The notes under the pieces: model-generated
The model's input: the letters and a program-made list of their open reading frames with translations, nothing else
What the model was told of the DNA's origin: nothing
Databases searched by the model: none
Position numbers and translations under genes: made by a program
Shown here: one piece after another, positions 1 to 11,299 of the stretch
Layout: every line of letters begins with the position of its first letter
Position numbering within the stretch: the stretch's first letter is position 1
Assembly: GCA_023846275.1 (NCBI GenBank)
Contig: CM043869.1
Location: forward strand, 34,870,737 to 34,934,736
Reading direction: 5' to 3'
DNA from: Vanilla planifolia
Lineage: Eukaryota; Streptophyta; Magnoliopsida; Asparagales; Orchidaceae
Length of the DNA stretch: 64,000 nucleotides

Positions 1-1
1 C

Positions 2-1006
2 TTTCTGGATCGGTTTGTGATCATCTTTATAGATGATATATTGATTTATTCCAGAGATAGGGAAACTCATGCAGATCAGTTGAGGACTGTGCTTACAGTG
101 TTGCGGGAGAATGAGCTGTATGCAAAATTCTCCAAGTGTTCCTTTTGGCTGGACTCAGTAGCATTCTTGGGACACATTGTCAGTGCAGAGGGCGTGGCTG
201 TTGATCCTAGCAAGATACGAGCTATTGTCGATTGGAAACGGCCATCTTCTGTCACTGAGATCCGGAGTTTCCTTGGTTTGGCTGGATACTATAGAAAATT
301 TGTTCCTCACTTTTCTAGACTGGCCGCTCCACTAACACAGTTGACCCGGAAGGGAAAATCTTTTGAGTGGTCAGAGAGTTGTGAGAACAGTTTCCTAGAG
401 CTGAAGCAGAGGCTTAGCACCGCTCCAGTATTGATGTTACCTACACAGGAGAAGCCGTATCAGATGTATACTGATGCTTCACATATAGGCTTGGGAGCCG
501 TACTGATGCAGGATAGTAGAGTTATAGCATATGCTTCGAGGCAACTGAAGGATCATGAGAAGAATTATCCCACTCATGATTTGGAGTTAGCTGCTGTCAT
601 TTTTGCCTTGAAGATATGGAGACATTATTTGTACGGAGTTCCTGTAGATTGTTTCTCCGACCACAAGAGTCTTAAGTATCTGTTCACTCAGAAGGAACTG
701 AACTTGAGGCAGAGGAGGTGGTTGGAACTGATAAAAGATTACGAACTGACAATAAACTACTGCGAGGGAAAGGCTAATCCAGTGGCTGATGCCTTGAGCA
801 GACATGCAGTTGTGCATACTGTGATAGCTTGCGACTCTATAGCAGACTTGGATTGGGATGTTGAGAGATGTCAGGAACAGTTGTCTGTTCAGAGACTGGC
901 TCACAGACTCAGTTCGTTGACTATTCGGGCTGACTGGTTATCTGAGATGCGTGATCTTCAGCTTGGTGATGAAGAGCTGAAGGAGAAGTTAGAGTTGGCA
1001 TCGTAG
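2..1006 (+). pseudogene. pol: Gypsy pol, part 1: end of RT and RNase H, closed by a premature TAG
   Basis: This is the C-terminal part of a gypsy reverse transcriptase followed by RNase H, in the frame starting at base 2. It opens with the RT active-site block FIDDILIYS, then the thumb ([21 protein letters not shown]), the RNase H start [13 protein letters not shown] and its end NPVADALSR. It replicates element RNA in cytoplasmic particles. The N-terminal part lies before the window. The frame stops at TAG (1004-1006) and the same frame continues after it with the integrase, so this is one polyprotein broken by a nonsense change, not a natural end. The apparent start at 17 is a GTG inside RT. 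Confidence 0.92.
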
Positions 1007-2386
1007 GGATTGGGAGGAGACTTTGCTCTCAGAGACGACATTTTGACTTTCAGGGGTCGCTGGTGTGTGCCATCACATCAGGAGTTCAGGGAGAGGATCC
1101 TTCGAGAGGCTCATTATGGAACTTTGGCTATGCACCCTGGAGAAGTCAAGATGTACAGGAATTTGAGGAGTGTTTTCTGGTGGAGAGGTTTGAAGGCAGA
1201 TGTTGCTGCTTTTGTTAAGAAGTGCCTTACATGTCAGCAAGTTAAGGCCGAGCACCAGAGACCTGGAGGATTGTTGCAGAGATTGCCGATTCCGGAGTGG
1301 AAATGGGATGACATCACTATGGACTTTGTAACTGGTCTTCCTCGTACCAGACAAGGTTTTGACGCCATTTGGGTCATCGTGGATCGATTGACCAAGTCAG
1401 CCCATTTCTTATCAATTAAGAAGACGGATTCAGCGGCACAATTGGCAGAGGTATATATTCAGCAGATTGTCAGATTGCATGGAATTCCCCGATCTATTAT
1501 TTCTGACAGAGACGCCAAGTTCACATCACAGTTTTGGAGGAGCTTACACGCTGCCATGGGTACACAGTTGAAGTTCAGTACTGCTTATCATCCTCAGACA
1601 GATGGACAGTCTGAGCGGACTATTCGGACCTTGGAGGATTTGCTACGCTTGAGCGTACAAACTTACTCAACAGATTGGGCCAGACGGTTACCCTTGGTAG
1701 AGTTTGTGTACAATAACAGTTTCCAGGCGTCGATTGGTATGGCACCTTACGAGGCATTGTATGGGCGTAGGTGCAGATCCCCTCTTTGTTGGGAGGAGGG
1801 TGATTCCAGGAGGGCGTGGGGACCTCAGATTGTGCAGGAGACCACAGCTGAAGTCAAGTTATTGCAAGACAGATTACGTATTGTGCAAGATCGCCAGACG
1901 AAATATTATGATCCTAAGCACAGAGCTGTTGAGTTTTCTGTGGGAGATAGGGTATTCCTGAAGATCAGTCCTATGCGAGGTCTATTCCGGTTCGGGAAGC
2001 CTTCTAAGCTTCGACCTCGTTACATTGGACCCTATCCTATTCTAGAGAGGGTTGGTGAAGTGGCTTACAGGTTGGCACTTCCTGAACATCTGATTGGGAT
2101 TCACAATGTGTTTCATGTTTCGAATCTCAAGAGATATGTGCCAGATCCTTCTCATTGTATCAGCGATGATCTTCCTGGTTTGCAAGTGACACCAGATTCT
2201 TCTTATGTGGAACTACCAGTTCGCATCCTCGAGGAGAGCAGCAGACAGCTGAGGAACAGGTCATTTCCTATGGTCAAGGTTCTGTGGAATAGACATGACG
2301 AAAGGGAGGCAACCTGGGAGCTAGAGCAGGATGTTGCGGAGAAGTGGCCGGAACTTCTTGCTGAATTTCGAGGGCGAAATTCCTGA
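1007..2386 (+). pseudogene. pol: Gypsy pol, part 2: integrase and chromodomain
   Basis: This continues the preceding frame after the TAG. It begins with the HHCC zinc-binding region (EAHYGTLAMHPG, then KCLTCQQVK). The integrase core follows, with acidic residues in TMDFVTGLP, ISDRDAKF and TDGQSERTI (the D, D, E triad). Next come the GPY/F-like region (RPRYIGPYPILERVG, FHVSNLKRYV) and a C-terminal chromodomain (VKVLWNRHDEREATWELE), which in chromoviruses directs insertion to chromatin. The stop is TGA 2384-2386, directly before the polypurine tract. There is no start codon of its own: it would be made only as part of the polyprotein, so the upstream stop probably silences this copy. Confidence 0.92.
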
Positions 2387-2387
2387 T

Positions 2388-2400
2388 AAGGTGGGGAGAT
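2388..2400 (+). promoter_or_regulatory. Polypurine tract
   Basis: The purine-rich AAGGTGGGGAGAT lies between the pol stop and the TGTTATACCC that opens the LTR. This is the expected place for the plus-strand priming site of an LTR retrotransposon. Confidence 0.8.
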
Positions 2401-2764
2401 TGTTATACCCAGTAAAAAGTTTTATGTTAATCTTTAATGAATTAATTTTTGGCTTGGATGATTTCAGATCGACAGTAGGATGAGCCAGGAGCTCAATCAG
2501 AGGCTATTGGAATTTCTGAAATTTCTAGGGATTTTTCGGAGCACCGAGGTGAATTTTAAGTAATTTTCCCTGTTTAATTAGATTTATTGGATTTTTAGAA
2601 ATTCGAAAAATCCATTTAAATTAAACCGGAAATTGGTTTACCGCGCGTGAACCGGACCGGAACGGTTCAGCGGAGGCGGAGACGGTTCGCCGAGTGAGTT
2701 TGCGCGTGCGTTCTGATAAGCTGATCGGACGGTCGTGATCGACGGTTGGGATTGAACCGGCTGA

Positions 2765-2844
2765 TCGGGTGCTTACCGTGTCGATAGCGTGTCGACAGCG
2801 CGTATCGGGTGCTTACCGTGTCGAAAGCGTGTCAACGGCGCGTA
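2765..2844 (+). repeat. Two 40-bp tandem repeats upstream of the LTR TATA box
   Basis: Copies at 2765-2804 and 2805-2844 both begin TCGGGTGCTTACCGTGTCGA and differ at only a few bases. A shorter diverged third copy follows. They end about 25 bp before the TATA-like box, the position of promoter or enhancer repeats in LTR U3 regions. The enhancer role is inferred. Confidence 0.85.
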
Positions 2845-2870
2845 ATGGGTTTCACCGTGTCGGCCAGAAA

Positions 2871-2877
2871 TATAAAA
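2871..2877 (+). promoter_or_regulatory. Putative LTR TATA box
   Basis: TATAAAA follows directly after the 40-bp repeats. It is the best TATA match in the U3-like part of the LTR and would start element RNA around 2900. Confidence 0.6.
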
Positions 2878-3532
2878 CCCTCGCGAAACGATTAGGGTTC
2901 GTTCGGCCGACCGATAGAGAGAGTTTTTCCGGCGTACGGCGCGTGATTCCGGCGGCCTGGCAAGGGGCTTTTTGTGCCTGGAGATTCACGGGAACGAGGA
3001 GAGTCAATTCGTACCGGATTCGTTCGGCGAGGAGCTGCGGCGAGCTGCGGACGAAGTTCACCGTCGCCGGCGTCGTTGAGGTAGGAAATTCAGTTTAAAT
3101 TAGTGATTTAGTAGAAAATTAAAAGCATGAAATACTTTGCTTAATGAAAACAAGCATGTGGATGAAAATCGGATTTAATTGAATGCTAATTTGTGTCTTT
3201 TGCAAATTTCGGAATTTCCTGGAAAAATTCCCATTTCGCCGAAAAAAAAAATTTATTGATGCTTAGGAGCATGTTAGGAAACTGTTCTCCTTGTTCGCAG
3301 TCGCCGGAAATCGACGGAAGGATCGAAATGGTCGGCGATGGCGGCGGCTAGGGTTTCGCGGGCTTCGGACCGAGAAAGGAGAAGGGTTTAGATAATATCA
3401 AATTTAATTAAGTAATTAATGATATTTACGCCATTTTATTAGTAATTAAAATTAATCCGATTAACGGATTATTAAGAAATTGGTTCGGCGGTGCCGCGGT
3501 TCAGCGCGAGGGTCCCGAACCGGTGGCGAGAT

Positions 3533-3627
3533 CCGGTTCAGGGGATTCGGCGCGGACGAACGGCGCGAAAGCCGAACCGGCAGCGAAAACCGGTTCAGCG
3601 GGAGTCGGCGCGGACGAACGGCGCGGC
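3533..3627 (+). repeat. GC-rich direct repeats within the LTR
   Basis: A segment of about 35 bp holding CCGGTTCAG and TCGGCGCGGACGAACGGCGC occurs twice, about 59 bp apart. AT-rich repeats of the motif AATCCGAATTTTCGGAAA follow to about 3840. Confidence 0.75.
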
Positions 3628-4296
3628 GCGGAGGAGAGAGAAGCGGAAGGAAAATTCGGAAATTTATTATTAATCCGAATTTTCGGAAATAAAAAGGATA
3701 AGCGAAAAATTTAATTCGGAAATTAATCCGAATTTTTGGAAAAACAGGATATATGTGGAATTTATTAATCCGAATTTTCGGAAAAAGGATATATGTGGAA
3801 TTTAAATTCTATTCGGAAATTTATTTCGAATTTCGGAAAATGGATAAAGGGCGGAAATTGAAATTGGGATTTAAAAATTTCCTGAAGTGGGGAAAAATGT
3901 TATCAGTGATGACAGTACAGCTGGAAACAGTCAGACAGAAGTATGGTACATGGATGCTACCAGAACAGTCAGTAATTGACAGTTGTGTTGCTTGATGGCA
4001 ACGGCATGGATTGAGTCAGTTTATTCAGTGTTGGCATATTTTATGGATTGGCATACTGGACCGGACTACTATAGACCCTATATGATGTTTTAGGGTAGTT
4101 GTGGTAGGTAACTGTGCGGTTCAGACTTAGCTTCCACAGTATACATGTGACTGGTATGCGCCTTGTTGTACCTGGATACATGTTGCCGGATCTTGGAGTT
4201 AGAGATTGGCAATGACTGTAGGGGCGTGAGCTTCTATGGAAGTTGTTGGTAGAGGACTCTTTGGGACGGTGGCTGAGTCGATCTCTCCTGGTCCAT

Positions 4297-4406
4297 GTGT
4301 GTAGGCCTGCGCGCCTGAGGGTGGCAGGGGTGTCTCGCAGTGGCTAGCCAAGTGTGTAGGCCTGCGCGCCTTAGGGTGGCAGGGGTGTCTCACGTTGGCT
4401 AGAGAT
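4297..4406 (+). repeat. Two 55-bp tandem repeats within the LTR
   Basis: Copies starting at 4297 and 4352 share GTGTAGGCCTGCGCGCCT and the following GGGTGGCAGGGGTGTCTC with few differences. Confidence 0.85.
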
Positions 4407-5382
4407 TTTGTGACTGGATTTGTCTATAGTCTCCAGGAGATTGATTGACGAGAGACGCTGCGGTGTCGGGTGCTTAGGCGCCATGCGTGTTTCGAGATGG
4501 GCGTTCCCACTGGCATGCTACCTGGAAGCCCAGAGGAGAGCTACTCTGGTGTGACTAGGGGTGACTGTGGTTGGTCGGAGTCTGGAACTGAGAGTGCCTA
4601 TCCACCATACATTGTTATGCTGTATTCCTATATTTTTGCTATTATCCTTCTCTTGCATGTGAGTTTTACTAGCTGTCTTTCCTACTGGGCGTAGCTCATT
4701 CCTGTATTGTATATTTCAGTGGCTCGACAGACTTGACGCTACCTGATTAGGTGGGATCGTGGTCAGCAGGCTTGTGGAGGATATCTGATTGTGATTGTCT
4801 GAGATATTCTGGTTAGTTGATTGTTGCTGTTGGATGTATTTAATGAGGTTATTATTCTCATATGTCATGTAATATGTGAGGAAAATTCTGACTTATGTTT
4901 CTGGTTGGATAATATTGCACTTGTTGGACTTGGTCTTATTCTTGTAATGTAGTTTCCATTTACTACCCTACCTTATTGTCTTGGAGTATGGTGTGTGGAG
5001 TGCCATATTTTATCTGAGGATGTTATATATCTTTTGTTTGATGGTGAGGTCATTACATGACTATGGAACTTAACCATGGGGGTTCAGACTTCTAATAGAC
5101 CGGTTCTCCTACCCGTAGGGGTTAGGAGTATTGGGTCTAGTAGGAGTAACATTGCGCGAGTCCATCTGTTAATTCAGGAGTCATGAACCTGATTTGACGG
5201 TGTACCCGGGAGATGGGATCCACATTGTTAAGGGAAGTAGGTGTGTAATGATGTGTTATATCCTATGTTTTCGTAGGCTACTCAGGTTGGTATGGGACGA
5301 TCTGAGCTGTCTATATATAAAAAAAAAAAAAAAAAAAAAAATTGTATGCCAAAAATCAGCCTAGGAAAAATGGGGTGTAACA

Positions 5383-7860
5383 AAGCAAGTCTTGATATAA
5401 AGCTTAATATCAGCTTTCATCTTTGGCTAATAATAAGAATGTAATAAGAGAGCTAATATCCTTTCCCTACTAAGATGTCCAACTTAGTATAGATCATGCA
5501 ACTCTGTTAATATCTTTCTCTATAAACCATCTCCAAGAGGAACAAATACTATATCATATTTAGATATCAAGAGTCCATCTAAGATCTAATATTTTTAAAT
5601 ATTATTATCTTAAACTTACTCCAACAACTTACAATAAGTCTCATCGTAGCAATAGTAGCTCAAATTTTGTCCATCATATTTATTCCACCCACGTAATAAC
5701 ATAGATGATAACAAACATTTCTTTTCACCTCAATGCAACAGCAACTTGATTATGCATACTAGGTTTGTGCTCTTATGCAAAGTCATATTCTGCTAAGAAC
5801 TCTTGCCAATGATCCTATTTTGGAGATAATTTTGTCTAAATTATGAAAAATGTATTGATAACATTGTCAATCTGTACAACAAACTTACCTAACAGTAAGT
5901 ATACCCCTCTAAATTTAAAAGCAAAACACGGTTACAATCATTTCATTTTTATGTGTAAATACTTTTGCTTTGCAATATTTAGCCTTTTGGTTTTATATGC
6001 AATGAAGTGTCCATCTTGTATCAACCCCATTAATAGCCTTTTTTGAAGCATCTTTATACACCTAAAAAGATAACTCAAAATTAAATAGCCACAACATTAG
6101 TTTGAAGGAAATGACACCCTTTTGTTTTTGAAATGTGTCTTAACAAGCATTAGATTAATTCCATCTCTCACTTTTATTCAAGAGATCTATAAATGGGGTA
6201 TCTTTCTTTTAATGTTTAGTAATGAATTTGTGATAGTAATTTACTAAATCAAGAAAAGATCTCAATTTAGTTACCCTTTTTGGAGCTTGTCAATCCACAA
6301 TGGCTTGCACCTTTGTCGAATCCACTCTTTCTTGGCAATTGCTAACCAAGTGTCTAAGAAACATGATCGTTTAGCAAATTCACATTTGTTTATCTTCACA
6401 TAATGCTAAAAATCTCATAACCAAGACAACGCTTTCTATAAATACATAACATGTTCTTCAAGTGAGTTGCAATAGATCAAGATATCATCTAGATATATGA
6501 CAACAAACTCATCAAGGTACTCATAAAAGATATTATTAATTGAATTATAGAATATAACACAAACATGTGCTTAGCCAAAGGGCATGACTAAGAACTCAAA
6601 TGAGCTATATTGAGTTACATAAGTCTAACTTGCCATTTTCTTAATTACAAGCCTAGCTTGGTGAACCTTGTTTCCTTACGTAATGGATCCAACAAATCTT
6701 GCACCAAAGAAATCGAATACGTGTTCTTTACCTTTACCTTGTATGTATCAAAATTCTACATACATTTGCGAGCAACCACTTTACTTTCTTTAAAACAACA
6801 TTGGGGGTACCTTATGAAGATTTAAATGATTGAATAAAGCTAGCTTTTAACAATTCATTCGATTATTTGCACAATTCTACCAACTCCAATGGTGACATTG
6901 GCATGGGGGACATGTAGGAAGAAAAACACAAGATATTTGCTTGATTATATGATTAATCTCTCACATTGGAGGCAAAGTTTTAAGCAATATCAAGGATGAC
7001 ATCTACAAATTTCTAAAGAACTTTCACAACTACATCAAGTATCTCAGTGACTGAATCCTCCTTGATCATAATTAAAGTAGCAAGGAATGTATCTTTACCA
7101 ATTTTGCACCCCTTATCCAGCCACACTGCTAAAATACTTTCTATTTTTCTTTATATTTTTGTTGTCTACTTACCATATTGGTGGTATCATGGGACAAAGA
7201 AAGGAGTCTCTTTTTTGCATCTCTATGATCCCATCAAGGTAAGGAATTGGGGGTTATATTTCTTACAAAAGTCAACTTCAATGATCAAATCAAAATCATC
7301 CAAAAAAACCACCAATAAATTGGTCTTCCTTGTTCATGTAGTCATGGGGACTTTCATAAGTCATTCTAACCATTGCTTCAACTTTTGCATTCACTAATTT
7401 CAAGAACTTAACGCATTTGCTCATTATTAAGCCCATACTTATGAATAAGCCTTGCAGCTACAAGGGTGTGTGTCAGACCCGTGTTTACCATGACAATAAT
7501 CTTATGCATCAATAAAGAGCCTATTGTAATCATGTCACTACTCAAAGTGTTCAATGTTTTGATTAAATTAGTCTCTAATGATTGAATAATTTTAAAGGAT
7601 AAATAAGTATAACAACTTGATATGTTTCATCATTAGCCTTTTCTATCATAAGGGTATTAAGTTCTCATGCTGGGAGTAATCTTGAGCATAATGATATCCA
7701 TTACATAAGAAACAACTTTATTATTGTATAATATATCTGGCATTGCATATGAGCATTTTATGATGCCTATGGGTATTGGTGTTCCATGATATGCATGTTG
7801 GTTATTGGAATTGATTTGTGAGTTATGGTGATTTTTGACTAAAGGTCCAAACACTTATTT
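5383..7860 (-). mobile_element. Decayed antisense Ty3/gypsy element (gag end to integrase start), interrupted by the Tekay-like insertion
   Basis: On the minus strand this stretch reads, with many stops and shifts, as a gypsy polyprotein. From right to left: a zinc-knuckle-like CFLCNGYHYAQDY (about 7660-7720); an aspartic protease remnant (VNTGLTHTLVAARLIHKYG, about 7420-7510) running to about 7030; RT with FEFLVMPFG and VVIYLDDILIY (about 6480-6620); RNase H ending WQEFLAEYDFA and EHKP (about 5690-6060); and the first part of the integrase zinc-binding region up to 5383. There the sequence is cut by the younger element's LTR. No intact reading frame remains. The short open frames seen here are chance. 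Confidence 0.8.
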
Positions 7861-9487
7861 TAAACATCTTATGTATTTTCAAGACCCCATTATATTAACA
7901 TATGGTCTAGATAATATTAATTGTCAAGCTCATATGGATTGAGTGTCTAATATTAGAATTACCATGCAAGATTGGACAAACACATTAGATGGTAAACAAC
8001 CAAGCACATATAGATTAAGTAGATGATAATAGCATTGCTTTGAGAGGTTGGACAATCACATTATGTTGCCTCTTATTGACCTTTCTAGGCAATTGTCACA
8101 ACCTTATTAAATGGTTATGCCATGTCTTGTTCCAACCAAATAAATATATCTAATAAAATGCTCAAAAATATTAAAACACTAAGTTAACTCAAAACATGTT
8201 GTAAAATCTTAAAGATAACTTAAAAATGGATAATAGTGATGAAAAATATTACAAACCCATAATCGAAAATAATTAAAAATAATAAAATAAATAGCTAGCT
8301 ACCAAAAGCATCAACTGAAGCTGAAATAATGTTCATATATAACAATATTTCATAGAGATACAACATAAATTCCCTTATACAAAAATTCTTATAAAGATTT
8401 CTAAAAAAATACCCTTGCACTCAATGTCTCATGTAATAGATATCTAAAAATCTTATTTTGTGAATATCTGTATATAGGCCTAAAATATAAGTAGATAATA
8501 AATATAATATACTCAATAAATAAAATAATAATGACAAGTAAATAAAGCCATATGAAAATACAACATGAAACATATATTATGTAAATAATAATAAAAGAAG
8601 TAGTAAGAATGCATATCTAAAAAATATATATGTATTGAAATCACTACATATATGTTCATATGCATCATGCTTATACATGTATATATCATTATATATTATT
8701 GATATTATACAACACTCATATCACTCTTTCTTTGATTACATATCATATTTATACTCTTTTTCATATTTTTATTTTTCTCTCTTTTCTTTTCTTTTGATTA
8801 ATATTTAATTTTTTTATATGACTAATACATTAATTAGACAAGACATTAAAAGATTTATATCCCCTTAATCATTAGCCTGCACTAAAATGTTAATGAAAAT
8901 AGGTCTTTCTTATTATTTTCTTATATTGAAGTGCAAACAATATTAGGAATAAAGTCTAATATCAACTCTATCATGAAACTTCTATCAAATATTTCCTTAT
9001 ATAAAGTATGAATACTGTCAGGATCTTTGTTTATTGTCACCATTTATTGAGGTGCTAACGATAATAGGTATGTTACATCATATTGGGTAGCTATGGGATA
9101 ACGACATGAGAAAAATTTTATAATTTTCTCATTTTTATTATTTTCATTAACTTATATGCATCAGGCTTATACAACAAACATTCAACTTTCGTATTTTAAT
9201 TCTTTTTCTTATTTTTTGTTCAAGTTATCTTATGAATTAAAATATATGCTAATCAATTGATATCATGCAAGATCTTCATATCATATATCATAGTGATATT
9301 TTAGAGGAATTAATGATTAATTTATTTATATCTCAATTATCTTGGTTTGTATACCTCATAACTCTGAAAGGTTTCTTCTATTATCTTTTTTTTTTATTTT
9401 TATCTCTTGTTTTATTATATTTACAAAATCTATTTTAATTTTTAATATATGCTTACTTTTTAATTATGATTCATTCACTATTCTTAA
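7861..9487. other. AT-rich stretch without recognisable genes
   Basis: Low-complexity, AT-rich sequence with stops in all frames. The left end may hold more of the decayed gag or LTR of the neighbouring antisense gypsy element, but I could not place a boundary. Confidence 0.5.
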
Positions 9488-11299
9488 CTTATCTAAATTC
9501 TTTTTTTTTGTTACTTAAATCCTCAAATTTTGTAGGATTCCTTTACTTAAATTATTCACAAAGGTACACAATTGTTTGAAAATCTATTGAAAATTGCTAT
9601 TCACATCACTCTTATGGTGTCATCTATTTGCCTTAATGTATGATACGTTATGCTCTCTCGACAATGTATATTGGCAAAACAAATTGATTGTTTTGAGCTT
9701 TTATGGTTTGCTCTTAAGTTAAATGTATAATATTTTGGCCTTAATGTATAATATTACCCTCACAAGGTATTATACATGAGTCTAGACAACCATCCATTGC
9801 TCTCTTTTCATAACCTACACGTACAATATATTAAATATTAATTCATTGTCCAATTTTTTTTAGAAACCACGGTGAAACAATTGCTTTCTTTTTATATCCA
9901 AATTGCATGATACAACAAAAACTAAAGTACCATCTATTTTGTTCAAGAAGGGCTTAGTCTTGTATAAACTACTTAGAGTTCCATCTATTCGCATTTAAAA
10001 TGACATACTGGGCTTAATATTTGGTATATTTGACCCTCTTGCATGGAACGTGAGACATGGATGAAAAATTGCAACATATCCAAAGAAATAACATGTAACA
10101 TGTATCATATATGTTTTTTCTACCAATTTTATAACCTTTATAATTCACGTCACTATATCTTATTATTTCATAAAAAAACTCATTCTTAGGATACCAAATT
10201 CTTGATGACTTTGTACCAATTAGATATCTAAAAGTCCTTGAATAGGTTTTAAATATTGTTCTTTTGGGCTAGATTAAAATCTAGCATATAAACAGTGTTA
10301 AAATCTATGTTTGATCTACTTGTGGTTAGATAAAATAAAGATCAAACAATTCTTTGATATAATTTAGTATCTATGAATTTTCTCATTTTATCCTTATCTA
10401 AATTCTTCTTTTTTTTACTCAAATCTTCAAATTTTGCATGATTCCTTTACTTAAATTATTCACAAAGGTACACAATTGTTTGGAAATCTATTGAAAATTG
10501 CTATTCACATCACTCTTATGGTGTCATCTATTTGCCTTAATGTATGATACGTTATGCTCTCTCGACAATGTATATTGGCAAAACAAATTGATTGTTTTGA
10601 GCTTTTATGGTTTGCTCCTAAGTTAAATGTATAATATATTGGCCTTAACGTATAATATTACCCTCACAAGGTATTATACATGAGTCTAGACAACCATCTA
10701 TTGCTCTCTTTTCATAACCTACACGTACAATATATTAAATATTAATTCATTGTCCAATTTTTTTTAGAAACCACGGTGAAACAATTGCTTTCTTTTTATA
10801 TCCAAATTGCATGATACAACAAAAACTAAAGTACCATCTATTTTGTTCAAGAAGGGCTTAGTCTTGTATAAACTACTTAGAGTTCCATCTATTCGCATTT
10901 AACATGACATACTGGGCTTAATATTTGGTATATTTGACCCTCTTGCATGGAACGTGAGACATGGATGAAAAATTGCAACATATCCAAAGAAATAACATGT
11001 AACATGTATCATATATGTTTTTTCTACCAATTTTATAACCTCTATAATTCACGTCACTATATCTTATTACTTCATAAGAAAACTCATTCTTAGGATACCA
11101 AATTCTTGATGACTTTGTACCAATTAGATATCTAAAAGTCCTTGAATAGGTTTTAAATATTGTTCTTTTGGGCTAGATTAAAATCTAGCACATAAACAAT
11201 GCTAAAATCTATGTTTGATCTACTTGTGGTTAGATATAATAAAGATCAAACAATTCTTTGATATAATTTAGTATCTATGAATTTTCTCATTTTATCCTT
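9488..11299. repeat. Tandem duplication, two 904-bp copies
   Basis: The segment from about 9488 to 10391 is repeated at about 10392-11299 with a constant offset of 904 bases and very few substitutions. For example, ATTCCTTTACTTAAATTATT occurs at 9537 and 10441. Read on the minus strand the unit carries the degenerate RNase H end of a copia pol (motifs like LYLTTSRSNI and WYPKNEF). The copies are far more alike than the decay of the reading frame would suggest, so the duplication is recent. Confidence 0.9.

Larger units (their letters stand above)
1..5382 (+). mobile_element. Ty3/gypsy LTR retrotransposon (Tekay/Del-like chromovirus), 3' half
   Basis: The window opens inside the reverse transcriptase of a gypsy-type retrotransposon. 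The order RT - RNase H - integrase - chromodomain - polypurine tract - 3' LTR is that of a Ty3/gypsy chromovirus, and the very long LTR suggests the Tekay/Del lineage. The 5' LTR, gag, protease and most of RT lie upstream of the window. The element is fairly young: pol is open except for one stop codon. It lies inside an older antisense gypsy copy that resumes directly after the LTR. The target-site duplication cannot be tested because the 5' end is missing; if it is 5 bp, the right copy would be the bases just after 5382. Confidence 0.93.
2401..5382 (+). repeat. 3' LTR of the Tekay-like element (2,982 bp)
   Basis: The LTR starts with TGTTATACCC and ends with GGGTGTAACA, an imperfect terminal inverted repeat with one mismatch and the canonical TG...CA ends. 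It is long for an LTR and holds no convincing gene. A TATA-like box lies about 470 bp from the left end. Several internal direct repeats are listed separately. A run of 23 A lies at 5319-5341, about 40 bp before the right end. The other LTR is outside the window, so insertion age cannot be estimated here. Confidence 0.9.

Noticed and set aside
5843..7397. Several short plus-strand frames
   Set aside because: They lie opposite decayed gypsy gag-pol on the minus strand and are chance.
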